A stretch of DNA of 64,000 nucleotides from Streptomyces zhaozhouensis. Its GTDB lineage: Bacteria; Actinomycetota; Actinomycetes; Streptomycetales; Streptomycetaceae. The stretch is from assembly GCF_900230195.1 (NCBI RefSeq), contig NZ_OCNE01000002.1, forward strand, positions 310,001 through 374,000. The letters run 5' to 3'. The translations under genes and the position numbers were made by a program. Positions 9,269 through 17,569 of the stretch are shown one piece after another. Within the stretch, counting starts at the first letter, position 1; the number at the start of each line of letters is the position of its first letter. The notes beneath the pieces are model-generated. The model saw nothing but the letters and a program-made list of their open reading frames with translations. It did no database searches and was not told the DNA's origin.

Positions 9269-10443
9269 GGGGACACCGCCCGGTGCAGCGCGTCGGCCAC
9301 GTGCCGGATCAGGCGGGCCAGGTCGGCGCAGTAGACCGAGGGGTTGGCGAAGCCGTGGCCCGCGCGGTAGCGGTGGACGTGGTTGCCGCCGCCGCAGACG
9401 TCGAGGAGCGGGCAGGCGCGGCAGCTCGGGGCGAGCGCGTCGGGTCCCGACTGGCGGGCCGCGACGCCCGGGTGGCGCAGGGCGGCGTCGAACGGGTCGG
9501 TGGCGACGTGGAGTCCGGTGCCGGCGGCGCCCTGGTAGGCGGTCTTGAGCGCGTCGATCTGCTCGATGGAGCCGTCGGTCTCGACGACCACGGCGCTGAA
9601 CGGGTGCAGCCCGAACAGGCCGCCGGAGGTGGGCTGGCCGAGGAGGGCGGCAAGGCACTCGTCGAAGAGGGCGATCGGCACCCGGCGGTCGGACGCCCAC
9701 CAGCGGTCGAAGACGGCGATCAGCCAGTCGGCGTAGGGCGTGGGGCGCGCGGTGTCGGGACGGGCGCCTTCGAGTCCGGGGGGCGGTGCGGTCCAGTTGC
9801 CGTGGGGCAGGCGGAGGTCCAGCGCGGGCGGGTCGAGCGCCAGCAGCGACTGGTAGACCTCGATCGGGTCGCTTTCGGGATCGATCACGCTGAGCACGGC
9901 GGCGTAGCCGGGCCGGTGCTCCGGCGCGGCCAGCAGCCGGGCGGCGCGGCGCAGGGCGGGCCAGGCGGGGCGGCCGGCGTGGTCGACGCGGAGCCGGTTG
10001 TGGTGCGCGCGTCCGCCGTCCAGGCTGAGCCCGACGGCGATCCGGTGGGCGGCCAGCGCCCGCAGCCGCTCGGCGGTCAGCAGGGTGCCGTTGGTCTGCA
10101 CGGTGGCGAGCACCCGGCAGCCGGCGGGGACCAGGGCGCGGACGAGGTCGACGAACCGGCCCAGCTCGGCGGGGTCGGTGAGCAGTGGCTCGCCGCCGTG
10201 CAGCACCAGCGAGACGGCGGGCAGCCGGTGGGTCGCCGCGTGTTCCGCGACGCGCCGGGCGGTCCGGTCCAGGGTCTCGGGGGAGGCGCCGACGGGCTGC
10301 CGGCGCCAGCCGTCGTCGGCGGCGAAGTACATGTAGCAGTAGCGGCAGGCCAGGTTGCAGCGGCTGTTGACCTTGACGACGAACTGGCGGAAGGGCGCGG
10401 GCTCCCGCTCCGCCGGGCCGGGGGCCCGGGTCGTGGCCTCCAT
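9265..10443 (-). CDS. fxsB: FxsB-type radical SAM/SPASM peptide maturase
   Basis: A 392-residue radical SAM enzyme. The cluster-binding motif CNLACRYC gives C29, C33 and C36; GGEPLL follows as the SAM-binding GGE motif. The C-terminal SPASM-like region has SCRACPLLDVCGGG and a later YCADL cysteine for auxiliary clusters. FxsB-group maturases are known to form three-residue cyclophane crosslinks (triceptides) in ribosomal peptides. The ATG at 10443 has purine-rich GGAGGGAAGGGA upstream. The gene follows the precursor gene after a 156-base gap holding an attenuator-like hairpin, and overlaps the HExxH gene by 4 bases. Confidence 0.88.
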   Translation of the reverse strand: MEATTRAPGPAEREPAPFRQFVVKVNSRCNLACRYCYMYFAADDGWRRQPVGASPETLDRTARRVAEHAATHRLPAVSLVLHGGEPLLTDPAELGRFVDLVRALVPAGCRVLATVQTNGTLLTAERLRALAAHRIAVGLSLDGGRAHHNRLRVDHAGRPAWPALRRAARLLAAPEHRPGYAAVLSVIDPESDPIEVYQSLLALDPPALDLRLPHGNWTAPPPGLEGARPDTARPTPYADWLIAVFDRWWASDRRVPIALFDECLAALLGQPTSGGLFGLHPFSAVVVETDGSIEQIDALKTAYQGAAGTGLHVATDPFDAALRHPGVAARQSGPDALAPSCRACPLLDVCGGGNHVHRYRAGHGFANPSVYCADLARLIRHVADALHRAVSP

Positions 10444-10536
10444 GGGCGTCCCTTCCCTCCGGGCCTCGTGCCCTTCCGGGCCTCGTCCGTACCGGCCTCC
10501 CGTCCTGGAGGAAGACCCTTCCGAGGGAGGGCAGAA

Positions 10537-10566
10537 CAAAAACCCCACCGGTCGTTTCCGGTCGGG
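10537..10566 (-). terminator. Attenuator-like terminator between precursor and maturase
   Basis: On the minus strand a stem of CCGG/CCGG extended by CCC/GGG across a small internal loop is followed by TTTTTG. It lies in the gap between the precursor stop and the radical SAM start. Such partial terminators commonly make the peptide more abundant than its enzymes. A T-run this clear is rare in this window. Confidence 0.6.
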
Positions 10567-10599
10567 CAACGGTCGCAAGTGGACCGAAAGCGAGCGAAC

Positions 10600-10800
10600 T
10601 TACCAGTCCTGCCGTTTCGGCGCCTCGTCGAAGTCCCAGAGGGTCTCGCGAGGATGGGCCAGCCGCTCGCGCAGCTCCGCGAGGAGCGACTCCAGCACCG
10701 GATGATCCATCCGCCGCACCTCGGCCAGGCTCAACGCCAACAGATCGGGCAACTCGGGCAGTCCCCCCGAGGCCACCGCCTCCCGCGCACCCGTCGCCAT
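10600..10800 (-). CDS. fxsA: FxsA-like RiPP precursor peptide, variant C-terminus
   Basis: A 66-residue peptide with an ATG preceded by GGGGAGG at good spacing. The leader-like helix reads LPELPDLLALSLAEVRR, then DHPVLESLLAELRERL, matching the leader region of FxSxx-COOH precursors. The expected C-terminal Phe-x-Ser-x-x is absent. Instead the tail is ETLWDFDEAPKRQDW: Trp55 and Phe57 lie next to acidic residues, with a terminal Trp66. It sits directly upstream of the radical SAM and HExxH genes on the same strand. The role as substrate is inferred from position, size and leader similarity. Confidence 0.75.
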   Translation of the reverse strand: MATGAREAVASGGLPELPDLLALSLAEVRRMDHPVLESLLAELRERLAHPRETLWDFDEAPKRQDW

Positions 10801-10969
10801 GCCGCCTCCCCACGCCTCTGCCACGCCCGGACCCCCCAACGGGGATTCCCCGGCGCCCGGCGGAGGAAACGGGCCGGGCGCGGGGCGCGCGGCACGGCGG
10901 GTGGTCGCGGCGCGCGCCGGGCGCACGAGCGGGGCGCGGAGCGGGCCGGAACGGAGACGGCGGGCTGGC

Positions 10970-13900
10970 TCAGCGTTCCCGCAGCAGGGCCTCCAGCCGG
11001 GCGACGGTCTCCGCGCCCGACTTCTCCTCGTCCGGCAGCCGGCGCCACTGCTGGAGCGCCGCGCGGTAGGCGTCGCCGGCGGCCAGCGGCCGGCGGGCCG
11101 TCTCGAAGACGGCGCCGCGCTGGTGGAGCGCGGTGGCCGCCAGCCGCACCGGCTCCGCCGGGTCGACCGCGTCCGCCTCCGCCGCGCGGGCCGCGGAGGC
11201 GGCCGCGCGATACGCCTCGGCCGCCAGGTCGAGCCGCTCGAAGCCCCGGGTGTGCCGGAACACCCGGCGGTGGGTGTCCCCCAGCTCCAGCAGCGCGCGC
11301 GCCCTGGTCAGCGGCTCGCCGGCCCCCCGGGCCGCCCGCTGGAACAGGTGCTCCGCCTCCCGCAGGTCGACCATGTCCACCGCGTCCCGGTACCGGGTCG
11401 TCAACGCCCGCCCCAGCAGCAGCAGTCGCGCCGGCAGCCGGGGATCGTCGGCCGCCGTCTCCATCCGGCAGTCCCGCAGCACCCGCACCGCGCGCGAGAC
11501 GAACGGCGCGCCGTCCTCCCGGTCCGCGCGGCGCAGCAGCGCGGCGCCCCACTCCTCGATCAGCGCGCTGTACTCCGGGCGGTCGCGCGAGACCAGCCGG
11601 CCCGCCTTCTCGAACCTGGCCGCCGCCGCCTCCAACTCCGCGACCTGTCCGTCCCGTTCGAAGGCGCGGATCGCCAGCCGCCCCGCCCGGGTCAGACAGG
11701 CGGAACGCGTCGCCGGGTCGTCGGCCAGCCGCTCCGCCGCCTGGATCACCCCGTCCGCCTCGCGCCACTCCTGGTCGGTGCGCAGCAGCGCGTCCACCAG
11801 GTCCAGCAGCGCGCGCACCCGCACACGCGCCGGCGCGCGCTCGCTCTCCAACGCCCGACAGCCCTGGCGCAGCGAGTCGGCGGCCTGACCGGCGTGCACC
11901 CCGACCCGCTCCCCGCCGCGCGCCGCGTCGGCGAGCAGCAGCAGCGCCCGGCCGTGCGCGAGCCACAGCCCGCTGGGCTGCGGCTCGTCCGCCGGCCAGG
12001 CGTCGGCGACCGCCTCCACGATGCCCACGCTCTCCTGCAACAGCGCGCTGTCCCCTCCGAGCCGCCACTGCGCGGTCAGCACCTCGACCCGGTCCAGCGT
12101 GACGCCGAGCGCCGCCTCCCGGTCGAGCCCCGGCGTGGCCTGCACCGCGGCGAACTCCCGGTCCGCCAGCCGCCACAGCTCCAGCGCGCCCCTGGTGTCC
12201 CCGGCGGCCCGCCGCCGCCCGGCCGCCGCGTGCAGCACCCGGGCCAGCACCGTGCGCCCCCGGTGCGAGCCGGCGTGTGCGGCGGCCGTGCGCGCCGCCC
12301 GTTCCGCCTCCGCCAGCAGCTCCCCGTCGCGCTGGACCCGCCACAGCCGCAGCAGGCCCTCGGCCAGGTCGGCCCACAGCTCCGGATCCGGCCGCTCCGT
12401 CACCGCGTGCCGCAACAACCCGACGGCCGCCAGCAGATGGCGGACCTGGCCGTCCTCCTCGTAGGCGGCGGTCAGCTCCCTGGCGCGGCCGACCACCCGG
12501 GACGGCGTCTCCCGCTCCCGTCCCTCCTCGCGCGGCGGGAGCGGGGCGACCGGCAGGAAGCGGCGCAGCACCTTCGCCGCCACCTCGGCGAAGGGGCGGG
12601 GCAGCGCCGCCCCCTCCTCGTCCGCCCCGGCCGCCTCGGCGAGGGCGCGCGCCTCCCCGCTCTCCGCGCCGGACAACTGGGCCAGCGCCAGGGCCGGGAA
12701 GTTCGGCCCGGCGTCGCCGAAGCGCCTGGCGACATAGCCGGAGCAGTGCTTGAGCACCAGCAGGGCCTCGTCGTGGCCCAGTTCGGTCAGCAGCGCCTCG
12801 TGCACCCCGTCGACGAAGGTGAACCACAGCCCGTCCGAGGGCGAGCCGGGCGGCGGCTCGTCCAGCCGGCGCACCAGCCCGCCGAGCAGCACCTCGGAGA
12901 GCTCCGAGGGGCCGGAGTCGGGCAGCATGGTGCGCTGGATCAGCTGCATCACCGGCAGGAAGAGCGGCGCCGCCGCCAGATAGACGGCGAGCCTGACCGC
13001 GCCGGGCGAGGCCGAGGCGCGGAAGCGCGCCAGCGCCTCGGCCGCCGACCGGCCCCCGCCGGGGGCGCGCGGTCGGCCGGCCGCCGGCTGGTCGGCGCGG
13101 GCCCAGCCGACGGCGGCCGGCACCCGGCCGGGGCCCGTGCCGGCCAGCAGCCCGGCCCAGGCGCCGAGCGCCGCGGCCGTCGGCGGCAGCAGCGGCACCG
13201 GCACGGCGCGCGCGGGGACCGGGCGGGCGGCGGACAGCCCCTCGGCGAGGAAGCGCAGCCGGACCGAGCCGGCCGGCCCCGGCTCGCGCAGCAGCGTGCC
13301 GCTGCTGGCGGGCAGCCGGGTGCGCGGCCACAGCCGCTGGGGCAGCGGCTGCACCACCGCGACGGGCGCGTGCCGCGCCAGCCCGTACAGCAGCCGGTGC
13401 GCCGTGCCCTCCCGCCACAGCGGTCCGGCGCAGTCGCTGACCACCACGGTCAGCCGCCGGCCCGTCGGGTCGCCCAGCTGCCTGGCGGGGCGCAGCGCGG
13501 CGCCCTCCGGGTCGAACCTGCGGCTGACCGCCGGGCTGCCGTCGGGCGAACGGTGCAGATAGTGCACCTGGATGTCCCGGAACGCGCCCAACCTGCCGAA
13601 GACCTCGGCCAGTTCGCCCAGCATCCGCTGCCAGACGCGCATCGCGGGCGCGGCGTCCATCAGCAACTGGAGCTCGGTGTGCCCGCGCGGCTCGGCGCGG
13701 AAGACCGGCGTCAGCAGCCCCCCGGCGCGCGCGGTGCGCTGCGCCGTCTCCGGCTCGTCGAGCACCAGCCCCCGGTGCGGGCGGCGCGGCGGCCCGGTCG
13801 GCGGGGTGTAGCGGCGCAGCGGGCGCAGCGCGCGCTCCATGGCGAGCAGTCCCGGCAGCGCCCTGGCCTCGGGCACGCCGACGGGCAGCGCCTCGCCGCG

Positions 13901-14263
13901 CGGCCGGGCCGCGTCCCGGCGGGCGGGCTCCCCCGGGTCCGCGTAGAGCGAGACCGTCTCGTCGTCGGCGCGCGGCGGCCGGCCGGGGCCGGCGGGCCGC
14001 TCCTCCTCCCCGGCCTCCGACGGGCGCTCGTTCTCCGTCGTGCGCTCCTCCGCCTCCGTTCGCGCCCGCTCGCGCGCCGGCTCGTGCCCGTGGCGCGCAC
14101 TCCACCCGTCCCCCGGGTCCCCCGGCGCCTCCTCGGCGCCGCCCCGGGTGTACTGGGCCAGCCAGAGCGCGTCGGACAGGTCCTTCCACGTCGGGTCGAA
14201 CCCGGCGCCGCGCAGGGCGGCGACCAGGGACGCCAGTCGGTCGGGGCGGGCCGCGTGGGACAT
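10970..14263 (-). CDS. SAV_2336 N-terminal-domain-related protein with vWA-like and TPR-like regions
   Basis: A 1097-residue protein. The N-terminus (SLVAALRGAGFDPTWKDLSDALWLAQY) is the SAV_2336-type domain, followed by a low-complexity acidic/Arg-rich linker of about 80 residues. Residues about 185-340 have the pattern of a von Willebrand A-like fold: LLMDAAPAM in the position of a DxSxS motif, and a strand LTVVVSDCAGPLW. The MIDAS site would be degenerate. The C-terminal ~550 residues are helical and TPR-like. The ATG follows the MoxR stop by 6 bases, with AGGTAGG as ribosome site, so they are cotranscribed. It probably partners the MoxR ATPase. Confidence 0.78.
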   Translation of the reverse strand: MSHAARPDRLASLVAALRGAGFDPTWKDLSDALWLAQYTRGGAEEAPGDPGDGWSARHGHEPARERARTEAEERTTENERPSEAGEEERPAGPGRPPRADDETVSLYADPGEPARRDAARPRGEALPVGVPEARALPGLLAMERALRPLRRYTPPTGPPRRPHRGLVLDEPETAQRTARAGGLLTPVFRAEPRGHTELQLLMDAAPAMRVWQRMLGELAEVFGRLGAFRDIQVHYLHRSPDGSPAVSRRFDPEGAALRPARQLGDPTGRRLTVVVSDCAGPLWREGTAHRLLYGLARHAPVAVVQPLPQRLWPRTRLPASSGTLLREPGPAGSVRLRFLAEGLSAARPVPARAVPVPLLPPTAAALGAWAGLLAGTGPGRVPAAVGWARADQPAAGRPRAPGGGRSAAEALARFRASASPGAVRLAVYLAAAPLFLPVMQLIQRTMLPDSGPSELSEVLLGGLVRRLDEPPPGSPSDGLWFTFVDGVHEALLTELGHDEALLVLKHCSGYVARRFGDAGPNFPALALAQLSGAESGEARALAEAAGADEEGAALPRPFAEVAAKVLRRFLPVAPLPPREEGRERETPSRVVGRARELTAAYEEDGQVRHLLAAVGLLRHAVTERPDPELWADLAEGLLRLWRVQRDGELLAEAERAARTAAAHAGSHRGRTVLARVLHAAAGRRRAAGDTRGALELWRLADREFAAVQATPGLDREAALGVTLDRVEVLTAQWRLGGDSALLQESVGIVEAVADAWPADEPQPSGLWLAHGRALLLLADAARGGERVGVHAGQAADSLRQGCRALESERAPARVRVRALLDLVDALLRTDQEWREADGVIQAAERLADDPATRSACLTRAGRLAIRAFERDGQVAELEAAAARFEKAGRLVSRDRPEYSALIEEWGAALLRRADREDGAPFVSRAVRVLRDCRMETAADDPRLPARLLLLGRALTTRYRDAVDMVDLREAEHLFQRAARGAGEPLTRARALLELGDTHRRVFRHTRGFERLDLAAEAYRAAASAARAAEADAVDPAEPVRLAATALHQRGAVFETARRPLAAGDAYRAALQQWRRLPDEEKSGAETVARLEALLRER

Positions 14264-14269
14264 GGGTGC

Positions 14270-15343
14270 CTACCTGGGTTGGTCGAGGCGCTGGATCAGC
14301 ATGTCGGCCAGTCGGTCGCGGGTGGGCAGCTCGGCGTGGTGGGTGAGGTAGATGGCGTTCAGCAACTGGTCGGTGGCGAGCTGTTCGGTACGGGACCGCT
14401 CGAGGAAGCGGCTGATCAGATCCTCCCCGACCCTGGTCAGGTCATCCCCCAGATGCGCCCTGACCACCGTGGCCAGCCGCTCGTGGTCGGGCCGGCCCAA
14501 CCGCAGCGGGATGCAGCGGCGCAGCAGCGGCGCCGGGAAGTCCCGCTCGCCGTTGCTGGTCAGCACGACGAACGGGAAGGCGTGGCAGCGGACCCTGCCC
14601 TCCCGGACGGTGACCTTGGCGCCGTCGTCGGTCAGCACCTCGACCTCCGGCTCGCGCTCCGCGATCCGCTGGAGCTCGGGAAGGGTGAACTCCCCCTCCT
14701 CCAACACGTTCAACAGGTCGTTGGGCAGGTCGATGTCGCTCTTGTCCAGCTCGTCGATGAGCAGCACCCGCGGCTTCGCCGTGGGCAGCAGCGCCGTGCC
14801 GAGCGGGCCCAGCCGCAGATAGCTGCCGATGCCGCCGGGCACGGCGGCCGAGGAGAGCCCGGCGGCCCGTCCGCTCGCCGCGATCTGGGCGTCCTGGAGG
14901 CGGGCGATCGCGTCGTAGTGGTACAGCCCGTCCTCCAGCCGGCTGCGGCTGACGACCGGCCAGTGCAGCACCCGGCCCAGCCCCAGCTCGAACGCGACCG
15001 AGTGGGCCAGGGTGCTCTTGCCCGTGCCCGGGCTTCCGGTGACCAGCAGGGGGCGGCGCAGATAGAGCGCCGCGTTTATGATCTCCAGCTCCTCGGCGCT
15101 CGGCCGGTGCATCTCCGCCAGATGGCGGAACGCGCCCAGCCGGCGGGCCGAGACGCTGTCGGTGTCCGGTCCCGGCGCGACCAACGGGTGGCCGCCACCG
15201 TCGAAGTCACGCCACGGGGGCGGCTTCGGCAGCGCGCGGATGCCCTCGTGTCGCTCGCCCGTGCCCCGGTAGATCAGCCACTCGCCGCCCGCCGACTCGC
15301 GTCCGGCGGGACCTTCCTGACCGTTGGTTTCAGAGACTGCCAC
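14270..15343 (-). CDS. MoxR family AAA+ ATPase
   Basis: A 357-residue AAA+ ATPase. Walker A is GSPGTGKST, Walker B LLIDELDKSD followed by NDLLNVLEEGEF, sensor-1 VVLTSNGERDF, and the arginine-finger segment PLLRRCIPLRL. A GTG start with AGGAGG six bases upstream was chosen. MoxR ATPases act as chaperone-like remodelers that usually work with a vWA protein. Here the next gene encodes a vWA-like SAV_2336 protein and the gene upstream a protease-VMAP protein, which matches the vWA-MoxR-VMAP ternary arrangement described from comparative genomics. Confidence 0.9.
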   Translation of the reverse strand: MAVSETNGQEGPAGRESAGGEWLIYRGTGERHEGIRALPKPPPWRDFDGGGHPLVAPGPDTDSVSARRLGAFRHLAEMHRPSAEELEIINAALYLRRPLLVTGSPGTGKSTLAHSVAFELGLGRVLHWPVVSRSRLEDGLYHYDAIARLQDAQIAASGRAAGLSSAAVPGGIGSYLRLGPLGTALLPTAKPRVLLIDELDKSDIDLPNDLLNVLEEGEFTLPELQRIAEREPEVEVLTDDGAKVTVREGRVRCHAFPFVVLTSNGERDFPAPLLRRCIPLRLGRPDHERLATVVRAHLGDDLTRVGEDLISRFLERSRTEQLATDQLLNAIYLTHHAELPTRDRLADMLIQRLDQPR

Positions 15344-15472
15344 CGCGTCCTCCTCGTCGGTACTGGGCCGTGTCGTTGATCGCCCGGCCTCCGACGCTCC
15401 CGACCGTAGCCGGGGCGGGGGGCCGCGCCCAGGGGATGCGACCGGTTCGCGTCAACCTCGCCCGCCGGGCCG

Positions 15473-17569
15473 TCACGGCGCCTCCAGGAAATCCTCTTCG
15501 GGCATCTCGCCCTCCGGTTCGCCGTAGAGCAGGGCGAGGTCGCTCATCCAGGAGGGTGACGGCACCCCGTCCGGAGCGGTCCCGGCCGCCTCGCGCATCC
15601 GCCAGAGGCTCTCCAGCAGCCGGTCACACGCCCCGCCGCCGACCAACCTCGTCAGCGAGCCGTGGAGGTGTTCGCAGGAGGGATCGCGCGCGGCCAGCTC
15701 GCGCTGCCACAGGATCACGTTGAACCCGCTGGCCATGACCCGGTGCAGCGCGGCCGGCTCGCCGCCGACCGCCGGCGCCCGGCAGAGCACGGGAACCGTC
15801 GTCAACTCCCTGCCCAGCAGCGCCGCCCGCTCGGGCAGCGCGCGCGGCAGCCCGCCGTGGCAGTCGAGCACGTCCGCCACCAGCCGCCCCTCGTGCGCCG
15901 CGGCCCAGCGCGCCCGCCGGAGCGTCGCGAGCTCCTCCCCGTCCTCGGCGCCCGGCATCGGGTCGGTGCAGCGCACCACCACCGGCCTGACCTCCCCGAG
16001 GGTCGGCCCGTCCGGCGTCAACCGCCACTGGTCGAACGGGACCTGGAGCAGCGAGTACGGCACCGCCACCTGGAGCGGCACCGGCGAGCCCGGCTCGTCG
16101 CCCCGCCTGAACGCCTCGACCAGCGCCGCGAGCAGCCGCTCCGGGGGCCGCCTGAGGTCGCCCACCTCGGTCGCCCCGTCGATCGGGTCGTTCCGACCGC
16201 TCGGCCTGGCGCAGACCCGCCAGTCGTAGCCGTTCGCCTCCCAGAAACGGGAGTCCAGCTCCAGCACGGCGAGCGAGTCCAGCCGCACCACCGGGGCGGC
16301 GGCGTCCAGCCAGTCCACGTCCAACGGCTGGAGCGTGGCCGACCAGGGGTCCGCGCGGGCCAGCCTGGCCTCCTCCTCCAGCCGCAGCCGCGTGCGGACC
16401 CGGCGCGGCAGCGAGGGCGCGTCCTCCGCCACCGCGTGCACCCACTCCAGCAGCCGCTTCTCCGTGCCGGGCTTCGCCGGGTAGGGGCGCTCGTCGGTGG
16501 CCGCGTGGAGCGCGTAGCGCAGCACCGCCTCCAGCCCGGCGAACTCGCCCCGCAGCTCGTGGAGGAGGCCGAACCCGTCCCGCCAGCCACGCGGCGCGGG
16601 CAGCGCCCCCTCGTACGGCCGGCCGCGCAGCTCACCGACCAGCGCGTCAAGCCGGGGCGTCGAGACCGGCGGCGGCAGCGCCGCCAACAGGCCGAGCAGC
16701 TTGACCCGCTGTCCCGGGGTGAGGACACCGGGGGCACCGGGCAGCTGGTTCTGCGCGTCGGTCCAGGTGGGCTGGCCCGAGTCCGCGCCCAGATGGCGCT
16801 CGGCGTGGTGGGCGTCGTGGCCGTGGACGACGGCCTGGTAGAGGTCGTCCCCGACCCCGAGCACGGGTCCGGCCGGCGCCGGCAGCCGTCGCAGCTGGAT
16901 GACCGAGGTGGCCAGCCCGCCGTCCTGCCCGGCCCTGCGGCCCTTGACCACGCCGATCACCTCGCCGCGCGCGAGGTCGACCAGCGGGCCGCCGGAGATC
17001 CCGCGCAGCACCTCGTCCTCGTTGCCCAGGCGCAGCAGTCCCTCGGAGCCGAGCTCGCCCTTGACGGTGCACCGGCCGCTGACGTCCACCACCTGGCCCG
17101 CGACCTCCGCGGCCCCGAAGAAGGCGACCTCCTCACGGGTGAAGAGCCGGGCGGTGCGCTCGCTCAGCCAGACGCAGCCCGGCCCCTCGGGCGGCGGGGG
17201 CGGCGGCGCGTGAAGCCGGACCAGGGCCAGGTCGGGGGCCGGCCACATCCCGCCCTCCCACGGCGCCGCCTCGGGCCGGGCCCACTCCACACGGCCGGGC
17301 ACCGGGCGGTCCACACCTCTGAAGGTCAGCCCCACCTCGCGCCTCCCTCCCTGGGCGCCTCCTCCCGAGAGGGCCACATGGGCGCAGGTGAGCACCCACT
17401 CGGGAGCGACGAAGAACCCGCTGCCCCACGGGGGAGGCAGCGGCTCGCCCTCGGCATACCCGGTCGGCGGTGGATGGATGCGTACGGTGGCGGCGGCGAC
17501 GAGCGGCGCGAGGAGTTCGAAGGCGTTCTCGTCGTGGTGCCGTGCGCCCCCCTCGTCCCCCCATGTCAT
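15473..17569 (-). CDS. Trypsin-like serine protease with VMAP-like C-terminal region
   Basis: A 698-residue protein. Residues 1-220 are a chymotrypsin-fold protease with an intact triad: His64 in LTCAHVA, Asp113 in APDLALVRL, Ser192 in GISGGPLVD. There is no signal peptide, so it should act in the cytoplasm. The middle (residues about 260-370) is helical, resembling VMAP middle modules. The C-terminal half (FDQWRL, CHGGLPRALPERAALLGRELTTVPVLCRAPA, FNVILWQREL) fits the VMAP-C type. The ATG overlaps the Trypco1 stop (ATGA). The protease call is firm; the VMAP assignment is from pattern recognition and needs a profile search. Confidence 0.8.
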   Translation of the reverse strand: MTWGDEGGARHHDENAFELLAPLVAAATVRIHPPPTGYAEGEPLPPPWGSGFFVAPEWVLTCAHVALSGGGAQGGRREVGLTFRGVDRPVPGRVEWARPEAAPWEGGMWPAPDLALVRLHAPPPPPPEGPGCVWLSERTARLFTREEVAFFGAAEVAGQVVDVSGRCTVKGELGSEGLLRLGNEDEVLRGISGGPLVDLARGEVIGVVKGRRAGQDGGLATSVIQLRRLPAPAGPVLGVGDDLYQAVVHGHDAHHAERHLGADSGQPTWTDAQNQLPGAPGVLTPGQRVKLLGLLAALPPPVSTPRLDALVGELRGRPYEGALPAPRGWRDGFGLLHELRGEFAGLEAVLRYALHAATDERPYPAKPGTEKRLLEWVHAVAEDAPSLPRRVRTRLRLEEEARLARADPWSATLQPLDVDWLDAAAPVVRLDSLAVLELDSRFWEANGYDWRVCARPSGRNDPIDGATEVGDLRRPPERLLAALVEAFRRGDEPGSPVPLQVAVPYSLLQVPFDQWRLTPDGPTLGEVRPVVVRCTDPMPGAEDGEELATLRRARWAAAHEGRLVADVLDCHGGLPRALPERAALLGRELTTVPVLCRAPAVGGEPAALHRVMASGFNVILWQRELAARDPSCEHLHGSLTRLVGGGACDRLLESLWRMREAAGTAPDGVPSPSWMSDLALLYGEPEGEMPEEDFLEAP

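Noticed and set aside
10799-15379. 1526-codon plus-strand open frame antisense to the SAV_2336 and MoxR genes
   Set aside because: High GC leaves antisense frames open; the translation is Arg/Gln/Gly/Pro-rich with no domain, while the minus strand encodes clear motifs.
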